The position numbers and the translations under genes are program-made. The notes under the pieces were generated by a model. The model was not told where the DNA came from. It saw nothing but the letters and a program-made list of their open reading frames with translations, and made no database searches. A stretch of 8,080 bases of DNA. Origin: Ignavibacteriaceae bacterium. Lineage in GTDB: Bacteria > Bacteroidota > Ignavibacteria > Ignavibacteriales > Ignavibacteriaceae. The stretch is from contig JANWIS010000035.1 in the NCBI GenBank assembly GCA_025449775.1, positions 1 through 8,080 on the forward strand. The letters run 5' to 3'. Of this stretch, positions 1 to 7,063 are shown in pieces (within the stretch, counting starts at the first letter, position 1; each line of letters opens with the position of its first letter).

Positions 1-1080
1 GGCTTACCATTTTGGCTCGATGGAGTACTGATTGATGGTGCTTACATGGCAATGGCATGGGTTATCAGTGTTATGCTTCCTCCGATGGCAATATTCTTTC
101 CTCTTTTTACACTGCTTGAAGATTTTGGTTATCTGCCCCGTGTTTCATTCAATATGGATAATCTATATAGAAAAGTTGGTGCTCATGGTAAACAGGCTTT
201 AACAATGGCAATGGGATTCGGCTGTAATGCAGCCGGAATAGTTGCAACCAGAGTAATTGACAGCCCACGTGAAAGATTAATTGCAATCATCACAAATAAT
301 TTTTCACTTTGCAACGGTAGATGGCCAACACAAATTTTAATTGCAACAATTTTTATCGGTGCTGCTGCACCACCTTATCTTGCAAGTCTTGTTGCTTCAG
401 CGTCAGTTGTGTTTATTGCTGTGCTTGGAATTGTTTTCAGCTTGTTAGTTTCCTGGGGACTATCAAAATCAGCTTTAAAAGGAGAAGCTTCAACATTCAG
501 TTTGGAATTACCACCGTACAGACCGCCGAGAGTTTTGCAAACTATCTATACCTCATTGATTGACAGAACAATTTTCGTCCTCTGGCGTGCGGTTGTTTTT
601 GCAATTCCTGCTGGGATTGTTATATGGCTTGTTGGAAACATAACAATTGACGGACAAGCTTTGGCTAATATTTTTATAAACTATGTAAATCCATTCTCAT
701 TTATTTTAGGACTAAATGGAGTAATACTCCTTGCTTATATCATTGCTATACCCGCTAACGAAATTGTTATACCCACTATTTTAATGCTTACTGTAATGAA
801 TTTAGGATTAATTGGAGTTGGTGAGGGTGCCGGTGTAATGTTTGAACTTGATTCGGCTGCAGCAACAAAAGATATTTTAGTTGCCGGGGGATGGACTTTG
901 TTAACTGCAATAAACCTGATGCTCTTTAGTTTATTACACAATCCATGCTCAACCACCATTTACACAATCTACAAAGAAACCCATAGTGTGAAATGGACAG
1001 TTATCTCTTCTCTGCTTCCGGTTGCAATGGGTCTTGCCGTTTGTTTTTTTGTTGCTCAGTTATGGCAGCTTTTCATGTAA
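1..1080 (+). CDS. feoB: Ferrous iron transport protein B, C-terminal part (5' end outside window)
   Basis: This is the membrane half of FeoB, the inner-membrane Fe(II) importer. The frame is open from base 1, so the gene starts upstream and the N-terminal GTPase domain is not visible; 359 residues lie in the window. Read from base 1, the sequence begins GLPFWLDGVLIDG and continues to LEDFGYLPR and NMDNLYRKVGAHGK, the usual start of the first Gate domain. GFGCN follows, with its Cys at about residue 75, then DSPRERLIAI and CNGR with Cys at about 104. The FeoB C region and second Gate (PANEIVIPT, about 251) come next. Several hydrophobic helices alternate with short loops, and the gene ends near HNPCSTTIYTIYKET and a last helix. 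The Gate motifs are of the GFGCNAAG / CNGR type rather than the GFGCNVPA / CGAR type of Escherichia coli; I recall this variant from clostridial and thermophile FeoB. No feoA is visible. It is the first gene seen of a four-gene unit. Family identity is very secure; iron specificity rests on the family. Confidence 0.95.
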   Translation, partial: GLPFWLDGVLIDGAYMAMAWVISVMLPPMAIFFPLFTLLEDFGYLPRVSFNMDNLYRKVGAHGKQALTMAMGFGCNAAGIVATRVIDSPRERLIAIITNNFSLCNGRWPTQILIATIFIGAAAPPYLASLVASASVVFIAVLGIVFSLLVSWGLSKSALKGEASTFSLELPPYRPPRVLQTIYTSLIDRTIFVLWRAVVFAIPAGIVIWLVGNITIDGQALANIFINYVNPFSFILGLNGVILLAYIIAIPANEIVIPTILMLTVMNLGLIGVGEGAGVMFELDSAAATKDILVAGGWTLLTAINLMLFSLLHNPCSTTIYTIYKETHSVKWTVISSLLPVAMGLAVCFFVAQLWQLFM

Positions 1081-1114
1081 ATATTAATTGAAGAGAAATA
1101 AGAGTGCGCAGAAC

Positions 1115-2386
1115 ATGAAAATTTTTACAAATTTATTTAATGAATTTAGACTTAGTAATAAATTTCTTTTCATTATTTCTTTAAGTCTATTAATTTCTTT
1201 TCTCATAATTTCATGCGAAGAATTTATGCCTTCTGCTCCTTCTTCTGACGAAGTTTTGAATGAACCAATTGAAGGATTAACTCCGGCGCAGCTTGCAGCT
1301 CATTTGCAGGGAGATGGTGAGTTCGGGAAAATATTTTCCAAAGCAGATGGCTTGGGGCCAATCTTTGTAAATACCTCCTGTGAAAATTGCCACATTGCTG
1401 ATGGCAAAGGACATCCATTTATTCAGCTTCAAAGATTTGGAAAAATGAATCCGGATGGAACTTTCGATCCATTGTTGGAATATGGAGGTCGTCAGCTTCA
1501 GCAGAGATCACTTTCCGGATATCCTCCCGAAGTAATACCAGTAGAAGCTACAGGAAAAACAACACTGATGCCTCCATCAGTTACCGGCTTAGGATTATTA
1601 GCTGCAGTTCCTGATGCAACTATCCTTTCCCTTACTGATCCTGATGATATTAATGGAGATGGAATTTCCGGAGCTCAGAATTATATTTCTCCACCGGATT
1701 ACTTCGAACCAGTTCCTGGTTTTCATATTGAAAATAATGGAAAATACATTGGCAGATTTGGAAGGAAAGCAGGAGCCATTACTCTTTTACAACAGGTTAC
1801 ACAAGCTTATTTAAATGATATTGGAATTACAACTGATTTTTTACCTGATGATCTTTTTAATCCGGTTGTTGGACCAGGTACCGGAGATGAAGTTACAGAT
1901 CCTGAACTTTCTGCGAGCATAGTTAAGAGTGTAGAGTTTTATATCAGAACTTTAAAACAACCGCCGAGAAGAAATGAAAATGATGCGGATATTTTAGCAG
2001 GTAAATTAATCTTTGATCAGATTAATTGTTCTGGATGCCATATTCCAACTCTTGTTACAGGTACTTCCGAGATAGAAGCATTAAATCAAAAAGAATTCTA
2101 TCCATATACAGATTTACTTTTACATGATATGGGATCTGAACTCGATGATTATTACACTGAAGGAACTGCCACAACAAGTGAGTGGAGAACAACTCCTTTA
2201 TGGGGATTAGGACTTGCATCCAATTCTCAGGGTGAAAGAACTTTCTTTCTACATGATGGCAGGGCTGAATCAATTGAAGTGGCAATAAGCTTTCATGGTG
2301 GTGAAGCTTCACAAAGCAGGAATGAATTTAATAATCTGTCTGAATCAGATCGGGCAAAGCTTCTTAAATTTCTTGAATCTCTCTGA
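1115..2386 (+). CDS. Di-haem c-type cytochrome lipoprotein, DUF1111 / DHOR family (putative peroxidase-like oxidoreductase)
   Basis: This 423-residue exported protein has two covalent haem sites, CENCH (Cys89-His93) and CSGCH (Cys305-His309). It matches the DUF1111 di-haem oxidoreductase family (COG3488, often labelled thiol oxidoreductase), which is distantly related to MauG and cytochrome c peroxidase. Other family marks are GLGPIFVNTSCENCH, an EF-hand-like Ca-binding loop DPDDINGDGISG (175-186), LHDGRA (about 379-384) and FHGGEAS near the end, followed by a closing LLKFLESL. A hydrophobic segment ending LIISC gives a lipobox with Cys34, so it is probably membrane-anchored and periplasmic or surface-facing. 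The frame opens at a TTG at 1088, but I prefer ATG 1115 because it gives a normal signal sequence and has a weak AAGAG ten bases upstream. The gap from feoB is 34 bases and the next gene starts at once, so it is co-transcribed. The substrate is unknown. The family is sometimes found with iron-uptake genes, which fits feoB upstream. Confidence 0.9.
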   Translation: MKIFTNLFNEFRLSNKFLFIISLSLLISFLIISCEEFMPSAPSSDEVLNEPIEGLTPAQLAAHLQGDGEFGKIFSKADGLGPIFVNTSCENCHIADGKGHPFIQLQRFGKMNPDGTFDPLLEYGGRQLQQRSLSGYPPEVIPVEATGKTTLMPPSVTGLGLLAAVPDATILSLTDPDDINGDGISGAQNYISPPDYFEPVPGFHIENNGKYIGRFGRKAGAITLLQQVTQAYLNDIGITTDFLPDDLFNPVVGPGTGDEVTDPELSASIVKSVEFYIRTLKQPPRRNENDADILAGKLIFDQINCSGCHIPTLVTGTSEIEALNQKEFYPYTDLLLHDMGSELDDYYTEGTATTSEWRTTPLWGLGLASNSQGERTFFLHDGRAESIEVAISFHGGEASQSRNEFNNLSESDRAKLLKFLESL

Positions 2387-2389
2387 GTG

Positions 2390-2815
2390 ATGGATAGAAA
2401 AGAATTTATTAAAAGCCTTGCAATAATTGCCGCTGGTGGAATCGGCACATTGGTTTTTGAACGTTGTACAACCGTAAAGCATCTCAACTATTCAACGGAT
2501 GAAAATAAGATTGTTATAAAAAAAAACGAATTTAAGGGAAATCAGTTTGCGTTAATTGATACAACTTTTCTTCCTGCACCTATTTATTTAAGAAGCACAA
2601 GCGAAGAAACATACATAGCATTGTTAACACTTTGTACTCATCAGCGTTGTGTTGTTGATGCATATTATGACAAGCTTTCTTGTCCATGTCATGGCAGCGA
2701 ATATTCTTATTCAGGAGAAGTAATTTCTCCGCCGGCTGTTGATCATTTAAAGAAATTTGATGTCACAACCGATAACAATAATATCTATATTCATATTAGC
2801 GAGTATGAACGATGA
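2390..2815 (+). CDS. Small exported Rieske [2Fe-2S] protein
   Basis: A 141-residue electron-transfer protein. The Rieske cluster boxes are CTHQRC (ligands Cys82 and His84) and CPCHGS (ligands Cys98 and His101). Cys87 and Cys100 are placed for the disulfide seen in the bc1/b6f type. Ser103 and Tyr105 sit where residues that raise the cluster potential lie in mitochondrial Rieske proteins, and the proline loop is present as SPPA (113-116). The N-terminus reads DRKEFIK followed by a hydrophobic stretch to residue 23. This resembles a twin-arginine signal with RK instead of RR, or a single membrane anchor. Cys26 might carry lipid, but Arg at -1 is unusual for a lipobox. Box I has Gln-Arg where Leu-Gly is usual. 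A GTG at 2387, directly after the stop of the di-haem gene, could also serve as start; ATG 2390 is preferred. There is no clear ribosome site, so translation is probably coupled. No cytochrome b or f gene lies nearby, so a bc complex is unlikely; the di-haem protein is the obvious candidate partner, by inference. Confidence 0.9.
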   Translation: MDRKEFIKSLAIIAAGGIGTLVFERCTTVKHLNYSTDENKIVIKKNEFKGNQFALIDTTFLPAPIYLRSTSEETYIALLTLCTHQRCVVDAYYDKLSCPCHGSEYSYSGEVISPPAVDHLKKFDVTTDNNNIYIHISEYER

Positions 2816-4014
2816 AAATATTTTTTACAGTAATAATGATTGTTACTATATCATTCAGCATGCTTGCGCAGGATGAAAAGCAAGATTCGATGGAAGTAAA
2901 AATTCCTTCACAAGATGCTGTTTATGAGAGACCTTTCATTCTCAGTATAAATAAATTATCAACTGCAGTCGGAGGATATTTTGAAGGCAACTCGAATTAT
3001 TTTTCAGAGGATGGGGTAAGTGAAGGTTTATCATTCGAACTTCGACGGTTTAATATTTTTTTCTATTCATCAATTGGTCCTGCAATACGGTTTTTATCCG
3101 AACTTGAATTTGAACACGGCACAGAAGAAATATCTTTAGAAACTGCCCAGCTTGATTTTCAGTTCTTCCCTGAATTCGTACTTCGCGGCGGAATTTTTCT
3201 TGTGCCCATCGGTATGTTCAATCAAAATCATGATTCACCCAAATGGGACATTATTGACAGACCATTTGTTTCAACTCAAATAATTCCCTCAACATTTTCA
3301 GAGGTTGGATTTGGAGCTAATGGAAGATTTCTGTTAAGCAATACTTTATCGATCACTTATGCCGGTTATATTACAAACGGACTAGGTGAAGGTATAATTT
3401 TAAATTCTGAAGGACGGACTTTTATTCCTGATGGAAAAAGTGAAGAAGCATTTGCAGAAGATAACAACGGTCTTCCATCATATTCCGGAAGAACAGCTGT
3501 TCAATTAACTGATGCTGAATTTGGTTTATCATTTTATCATGGGGTTTATAATTCCTACCGTGTAGAAGGAGTTGAAGTTGATGATAAGCGTAGTGTATCA
3601 ATTGCAGCCTTCGATTATTCCGCAAAAATATTTGAACTTACTTTGCAGGGTGAAGCTGCTTACAGCATTATTGATGTACCTGAAAATATTTCTGAAATTT
3701 ACGGAGAGAAGCAATGGGGTGCTTTTGTTGATCTTATTTATCCTCTTTATAAAGGTAATTTATTTTTATTTAATGATGCTGTTATAAATACTGTTGTCCG
3801 GTTTGAATATGTTGACTTTAACACAAGCACTTTTAAAGTTACGGGGCAGAAAATTAGAGATGAAATAACAGCATTAGTTTTTGGGTTTAGCTTTCGTCCC
3901 GTTTCAAACACAGTTATAAAAGCTAACTACAGAAGACACTGGACAGTTGATGCAATCGGGAACCCGGCAATAAATACTGCCGGAATTCAAATCGGTTTTG
4001 CAAGCTATTTTTAA
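2812..4014 (+). CDS. Outer-membrane porin-like beta-barrel protein
   Basis: A 400-residue protein with a clear Sec signal peptide (about residues 1-19, MKIFF then a hydrophobic core ending SMLA, with Gln20 next). The rest is built of alternating short beta strands such as LSFELRRFNIFFYSSIG and FVLRGGIFLVPIGMFNQNHD, and ends in FASYF with a terminal Phe, the usual signal for outer-membrane insertion. The stretch GGIFLVPIGMFNQNHDSP followed by DRPFVSTQIIPSTFSEVGFG resembles OprO/OprP-type phosphate-selective porins and related 'porin' families. This gives fold rather than substrate, and phosphate should not be assumed. Its ATG overlaps the Rieske stop codon (ATGA, 2812-2815), so the two are translationally coupled. 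It closes the feoB-DHOR-Rieske unit, so it may supply the solute or hold the redox proteins at the outer membrane; this is inference. Barrel assignment is strong, function weak. Confidence 0.8.
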   Translation: MKIFFTVIMIVTISFSMLAQDEKQDSMEVKIPSQDAVYERPFILSINKLSTAVGGYFEGNSNYFSEDGVSEGLSFELRRFNIFFYSSIGPAIRFLSELEFEHGTEEISLETAQLDFQFFPEFVLRGGIFLVPIGMFNQNHDSPKWDIIDRPFVSTQIIPSTFSEVGFGANGRFLLSNTLSITYAGYITNGLGEGIILNSEGRTFIPDGKSEEAFAEDNNGLPSYSGRTAVQLTDAEFGLSFYHGVYNSYRVEGVEVDDKRSVSIAAFDYSAKIFELTLQGEAAYSIIDVPENISEIYGEKQWGAFVDLIYPLYKGNLFLFNDAVINTVVRFEYVDFNTSTFKVTGQKIRDEITALVFGFSFRPVSNTVIKANYRRHWTVDAIGNPAINTAGIQIGFASYF

Positions 4015-4039
4015 CTGATTCTTTAATCAATAATTTTAA

Positions 4040-4069
4040 TTGAAGATTTATTTATCTTTTCTGTATAAT
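4040..4069 (+). promoter_or_regulatory. Candidate sigma70-type promoter for xth
   Basis: TTGAAG (4040-4045) and a perfect TATAAT (4064-4069) are separated by 18 bases. Transcription would begin near 4076, leaving a leader of about 12 bases before ATG 4088 that still includes the AAAGGAG ribosome site. The position in the only gap between the porin gene and xth supports it. It was not tested, and AT-rich DNA yields chance matches. Confidence 0.5.
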
Positions 4070-4076
4070 AATATTT

Positions 4077-4083
4077 AAAGGAG
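4077..4083 (+). promoter_or_regulatory. Strong Shine-Dalgarno site of xth
   Basis: AAAGGAG lies four bases before ATG 4088 and fixes the start of the exonuclease gene. It is the only clear purine-rich ribosome site in the window; the other starts have weak or no matches, as is common in Bacteroidota relatives. Confidence 0.75.
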
Positions 4084-4087
4084 TGCG

Positions 4088-4861
4088 ATGCCAACCAGAA
4101 GAATTTTATCCTGGAATGTTAACGGAATAAGAGCTGCTCACAAAAAAAGTTTTCTCGATTGGTTTAAAAAAGAAAGTCCTGATATTCTTTGTGTTCAGGA
4201 AACTAAAGCTCATCCTGATCAGCTTCCCGAAGAACTTAAAAGCGTTAATGCGTACACAGCTTATTTTTCATCAGCAGAGAAAAAAGGATACAGTGGAGTT
4301 GCAACTTATACAAAGACTAGCCCGACTGTCGTTCAACAGGGAATCGGGATAAAAAAATTCGACAGTGAAGGCAGATTTGTTGTAACTGAATTTAAAGAGT
4401 TTACACTTTTCAACATTTATTTTCCAAACGGCAAAGCTTCTGATATTCGGCTTGCTTATAAGATGGAATTCTACGATGCATTTTTAAAACACTGCAATAA
4501 ATTATTGAAACAGGGAAAAAAAATAATTGTTTGCGGTGATGTTAATACAGCACATAAGGAAATAGACCTTGCAAGACCAAAAGAAAATTCAAAGATTTCC
4601 GGATTCCTTCCTGAAGAAAGAAAGTGGATTGATAAATTTCTTTCAGCAGGATTTTTAGATACTTTCAGAATGTTTAATCAGGAACCTGATAATTATACCT
4701 GGTGGGACCAGGTTACACGGGCACGCGACAGGAATGTAGGATGGAGAATAGATTATTTCTATGCCAGTGAAAACCTGAAACCAAATATTAAATCAGCTTC
4801 AATTCACTCATCAGTAATGGGTTCAGATCATTGCCCCATTGAGCTTGAACTTAAATTCTAG
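4088..4861 (+). CDS. xth: Exodeoxyribonuclease III (AP endonuclease)
   Basis: A 257-residue cytoplasmic DNA repair enzyme of the exonuclease-endonuclease-phosphatase fold. It cuts DNA 5' to abasic sites and removes 3'-blocking groups in base excision repair. All signature blocks are present: SWNVNGIRA (Asn12), CVQETK (metal-binding Glu38), NIYFPNG (Tyr111), CGDVNTAHKEIDLARP (Asp151 and Asn153), the DNA-binding region YTWWDQVTRARDRNVGWRIDYF, and GSDHCPIEL with the catalytic Asp247-His248 pair. The length is normal for the short Xth/ExoA group, and no residue known to be essential is missing. It appears to be transcribed alone from the promoter ahead of it. The start at ATG 4088 is well supported by the ribosome site. 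Both exo III (xthA) and exoA names are used for this family, and I cannot separate the two subgroups with certainty. Confidence 0.96.
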   Translation: MPTRRILSWNVNGIRAAHKKSFLDWFKKESPDILCVQETKAHPDQLPEELKSVNAYTAYFSSAEKKGYSGVATYTKTSPTVVQQGIGIKKFDSEGRFVVTEFKEFTLFNIYFPNGKASDIRLAYKMEFYDAFLKHCNKLLKQGKKIIVCGDVNTAHKEIDLARPKENSKISGFLPEERKWIDKFLSAGFLDTFRMFNQEPDNYTWWDQVTRARDRNVGWRIDYFYASENLKPNIKSASIHSSVMGSDHCPIELELKF

Positions 4862-4890
4862 AGTCATTGTAAACAGAAAGTTTGAAATTA

Positions 4891-4906
4891 ATCTTCGTCT
4901 GAAGAT
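4891..4906. repeat. Perfect 6-bp inverted repeat downstream of xth (possible weak terminator)
   Basis: ATCTTC (4891-4896) and GAAGAT (4901-4906) pair perfectly around a GTCT loop, 30 bases after the xth stop. Only GATTT follows, so there is no proper T-tract. It could be a weak terminator or RNA-end stabiliser; chance is also possible. Confidence 0.35.
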
Positions 4907-4909
4907 GAT

Positions 4910-4940
4910 TTCACCATGCTTCCCTTCAAAAATTTATAAT
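4910..4940 (+). promoter_or_regulatory. Weak candidate promoter for the DUF255 gene
   Basis: A perfect TATAAT (4935-4940) lies 25 bases before ATG 4966, giving a predicted leader of about 19 bases. The only -35 match is TTCACC (4910-4915) with a long 19-base spacer, so the call rests mainly on the -10 box and the gap between genes. Confidence 0.35.
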
Positions 4941-4965
4941 CATTCAGCTAACAAGCAAAATTGTT

Positions 4966-6978
4966 ATGAAATCAAAAAATAAATTGGCAGGTGAAAGCAG
5001 TCCTTATTTGTTGCAGCATGCTAATAATCCTGTTGACTGGTACCCTTGGGGACAGGACGCACTTCAAAAAGCTGAAAGGGAAAATAAGCTTCTTGTTATA
5101 AGCATCGGGTATGCAGCATGTCACTGGTGTCACGTGATGGAACACGAATCATTTGAAGATACATCTGTTGCACAAGTGATGAACGATTTTTTTGTCTCCA
5201 TAAAAGTTGACAGGGAAGAAAGACCAGACATTGACCAGGTTTACATGGATGCTTCATATTTGATTACAGGAAGAGGTGGCTGGCCTTTAAATGTTATCGC
5301 TCTTCCTGATGGCAGGCCTTTTTTTGCAGGAACTTACTACAGGAAAGATGATTGGATAAAAATTTTAGTTTACTTTAAAGATCTTTACAAGAAAGAACCC
5401 GGAACATTTTTTCACGAAGCTGAAAAGCTGACAAGTGCAATAAGGTCAATGAAAGTTCCTGGTACAGATGAAATTAGTTCTTCATTTACAAAAGATGAAT
5501 TGGAAGAATCATTCAAAAAAATTATTTCACATATCGATTTTAATTACGGCGGAACTAAAGGTTCACCAAAATTTCCAATGCCAAATATTTTTCAGTTTCT
5601 TTTCAATTCTCATTTCCATACCGAAGAGAAAGAAGCACTTAATGCAGTCACAACCACTCTCGATAAAATTTTGAGAGGTGGAATTTATGACCATATTGGA
5701 GGGGGATTTGCACGTTACTCGACTGACGACATCTGGAAAGTTCCTCACTTTGAAAAAATGCTTTACGATAATGCTGAACTTGTCAGTCTCTATTCGAATG
5801 CTTACAAAGTCACCAGAAATGAAGAATATAAAAAAGTTGTTTATGAAACTCTTGAGTTTATTGAAAGAGAAATGACAGATAATTCGGGAGGATTCTATTC
5901 TTCGCTCGATGCAGATTCTGAAGGTGAAGAGGGGAAGTACTATGTATGGAGCAAAAAGGAAATTGATGAACTATTGAAAGAAAAATCTGAAATCTTTTGT
6001 GATTATTATTCTGTTTCATCAATTGGGAACTGGGAAGAAAAAAATATTTTACATTTGACCAAAACAAAAGAAGATTTGCTAAACAGTTTCAAGATTAGTG
6101 AAAAGCAGTTTGATAAAATTATTGGAGACTCAAAGAAAATTTTATTCAATGAAAGAAACAAAAGAATAAAACCGGGACTTGATGATAAAATCCTGACATC
6201 ATGGAATGCATTAATGTTAAAGGGTTATGTTGATGCATATTTTGCTTTCGGTGAAAAACATTTTTTAGCAGCGGCTTTGAAGAATGGTAATTTATTAAGC
6301 GATAAAATGATGACTGATGAAGGAAAATTGAACAGGAATTTTAAAAATGGAAAGAGTTCGATAAATGCTTTCCTGGATGATTATTCTTATACTATCGAAG
6401 CTTTCATCTCTTTATATGAAGCAACATTCGATGAAAAATGGATTTACACAGTAAAGAAACTTGTCGACAATGTTAAGCTTCATTTTTTTGATAATGAATC
6501 CGGGATGTTTTTTTATAATTCTGATATTGATGATCCGCTAATTGCGCGTAAAATAGATTTTTCTGACAATGTTATTCCCTCTTCCAATTCTTCTATAACA
6601 ATGGGTTTATTTAAACTATCCGGATATTTCTATAATGAAGGATACAGGGAACTTGCAATAAATCTTTTAAAAAATATAAAACAAAACGTGTTAAAAAATC
6701 CAACCTTTCACTGCTATTGGCTGACTTCAGCAACTCATTCAACTTTTCCATTTTATCAACTTGGGATTGTTGGTGAATTATTTAATGAGAAAAAAATAGA
6801 GATCAGCAAAAAATATCTTCCCAGCATTAATATATTTGGCAGTAAGATAAACGGAACACTTGAAATCTTAAAAGACAAATATGTCCCCGGCAGAACAATT
6901 ATTTATCTTTGTGAAGATCGTGTTTGCAAGCTTCCTGTTGAAGATGTTGAGGAAGTAATAAATCAGATTCAAAAGTGA
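4966..6978 (+). CDS. DUF255 thioredoxin-fold protein, YyaL / SPATA20 (SSP411) family
   Basis: A 670-residue protein without a signal peptide, so probably cytoplasmic, and full length for this family. The N-terminal domain (about 1-165) is the Thioredox_DsbH / DUF255 type. It opens with LAGESSPYLLQHANNPVDW, then has the active-site-like CHWC (Cys52-Cys55) inside YAACHWCHVMEHESFED, followed by VKVDREERPDID-like residues and GRGGWPLNV. The middle and C-terminal part is an (alpha/alpha)6 barrel resembling sugar epimerases, with the conserved GGIYDHIGGGFARYSTD (from about 238) and HFEKMLYDNAEL (from about 261), DADSEGEEGKYYVW, and LTSWNALM. The exact reaction of the family is not established; a redox role is suggested by CxxC and a glycan-related one by the barrel, and neither is shown. 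There is no clear ribosome site, but ATG 4966 starts directly at the family's usual N-terminus. It is separated by gaps of about 100 and 85 bases and looks like a single gene. Confidence 0.93.
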   Translation: MKSKNKLAGESSPYLLQHANNPVDWYPWGQDALQKAERENKLLVISIGYAACHWCHVMEHESFEDTSVAQVMNDFFVSIKVDREERPDIDQVYMDASYLITGRGGWPLNVIALPDGRPFFAGTYYRKDDWIKILVYFKDLYKKEPGTFFHEAEKLTSAIRSMKVPGTDEISSSFTKDELEESFKKIISHIDFNYGGTKGSPKFPMPNIFQFLFNSHFHTEEKEALNAVTTTLDKILRGGIYDHIGGGFARYSTDDIWKVPHFEKMLYDNAELVSLYSNAYKVTRNEEYKKVVYETLEFIEREMTDNSGGFYSSLDADSEGEEGKYYVWSKKEIDELLKEKSEIFCDYYSVSSIGNWEEKNILHLTKTKEDLLNSFKISEKQFDKIIGDSKKILFNERNKRIKPGLDDKILTSWNALMLKGYVDAYFAFGEKHFLAAALKNGNLLSDKMMTDEGKLNRNFKNGKSSINAFLDDYSYTIEAFISLYEATFDEKWIYTVKKLVDNVKLHFFDNESGMFFYNSDIDDPLIARKIDFSDNVIPSSNSSITMGLFKLSGYFYNEGYRELAINLLKNIKQNVLKNPTFHCYWLTSATHSTFPFYQLGIVGELFNEKKIEISKKYLPSINIFGSKINGTLEILKDKYVPGRTIIYLCEDRVCKLPVEDVEEVINQIQK

Positions 6979-7011
6979 GCGGTAAAATTCTGTAAGGTAA
7001 AAAACCGGTGG

Positions 7012-7039
7012 TTGACTTGCAGTCGATTTCTTTGTTAAT
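7012..7039 (+). promoter_or_regulatory. Weak candidate promoter for tspO
   Basis: TTGACT (7012-7017, five of six matches to TTGACA) is followed after 16 bases by GTTAAT (7034-7039, four of six to TATAAT). A start near 7046 would leave about 18 bases before ATG 7064. The placement is sensible, but the -10 match is poor in AT-rich sequence. Confidence 0.3.
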
Positions 7040-7063
7040 TAAAATTAAGTAAAGAAAAAATTA

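Noticed and set aside
735..959. Minus-strand open frame of 74 codons inside feoB.
   Set aside because: It lies wholly antisense to the conserved second Gate region and resembles no known protein; the same holds for the other short frames nested in the real genes.
1088..1114. TTG start adding nine residues to the di-haem protein.
   Set aside because: There is no ribosome site before it, and ATG 1115 gives a more normal lipoprotein signal.
2812..4014. Calling the barrel protein a phosphate porin by its resemblance to OprO/OprP.
   Set aside because: The resemblance supports the fold only; no phosphate genes lie nearby and the neighbours point to iron or redox work.
4016..4029. Inverted repeat TGATT-CTTT-AATCA right after the porin stop as a terminator.
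   Set aside because: It has only five mostly A-T pairs and no continuous T-run, so the stem would be unstable. The porin operon's terminator remains unidentified.
5119..5133. CHWCH in the DUF255 protein looks like a c-type haem site (CxxCH).
   Set aside because: It is the conserved CxxC of the thioredoxin-like domain in this family, and the protein has no signal peptide, so haem attachment is unlikely.
6980..7011. CGGT...ACCG pairing and an ACCGGT palindrome downstream of the DUF255 gene.
   Set aside because: The arms are four bases and far apart, with no T-tract, so they do not support a terminator or a protein-binding site.
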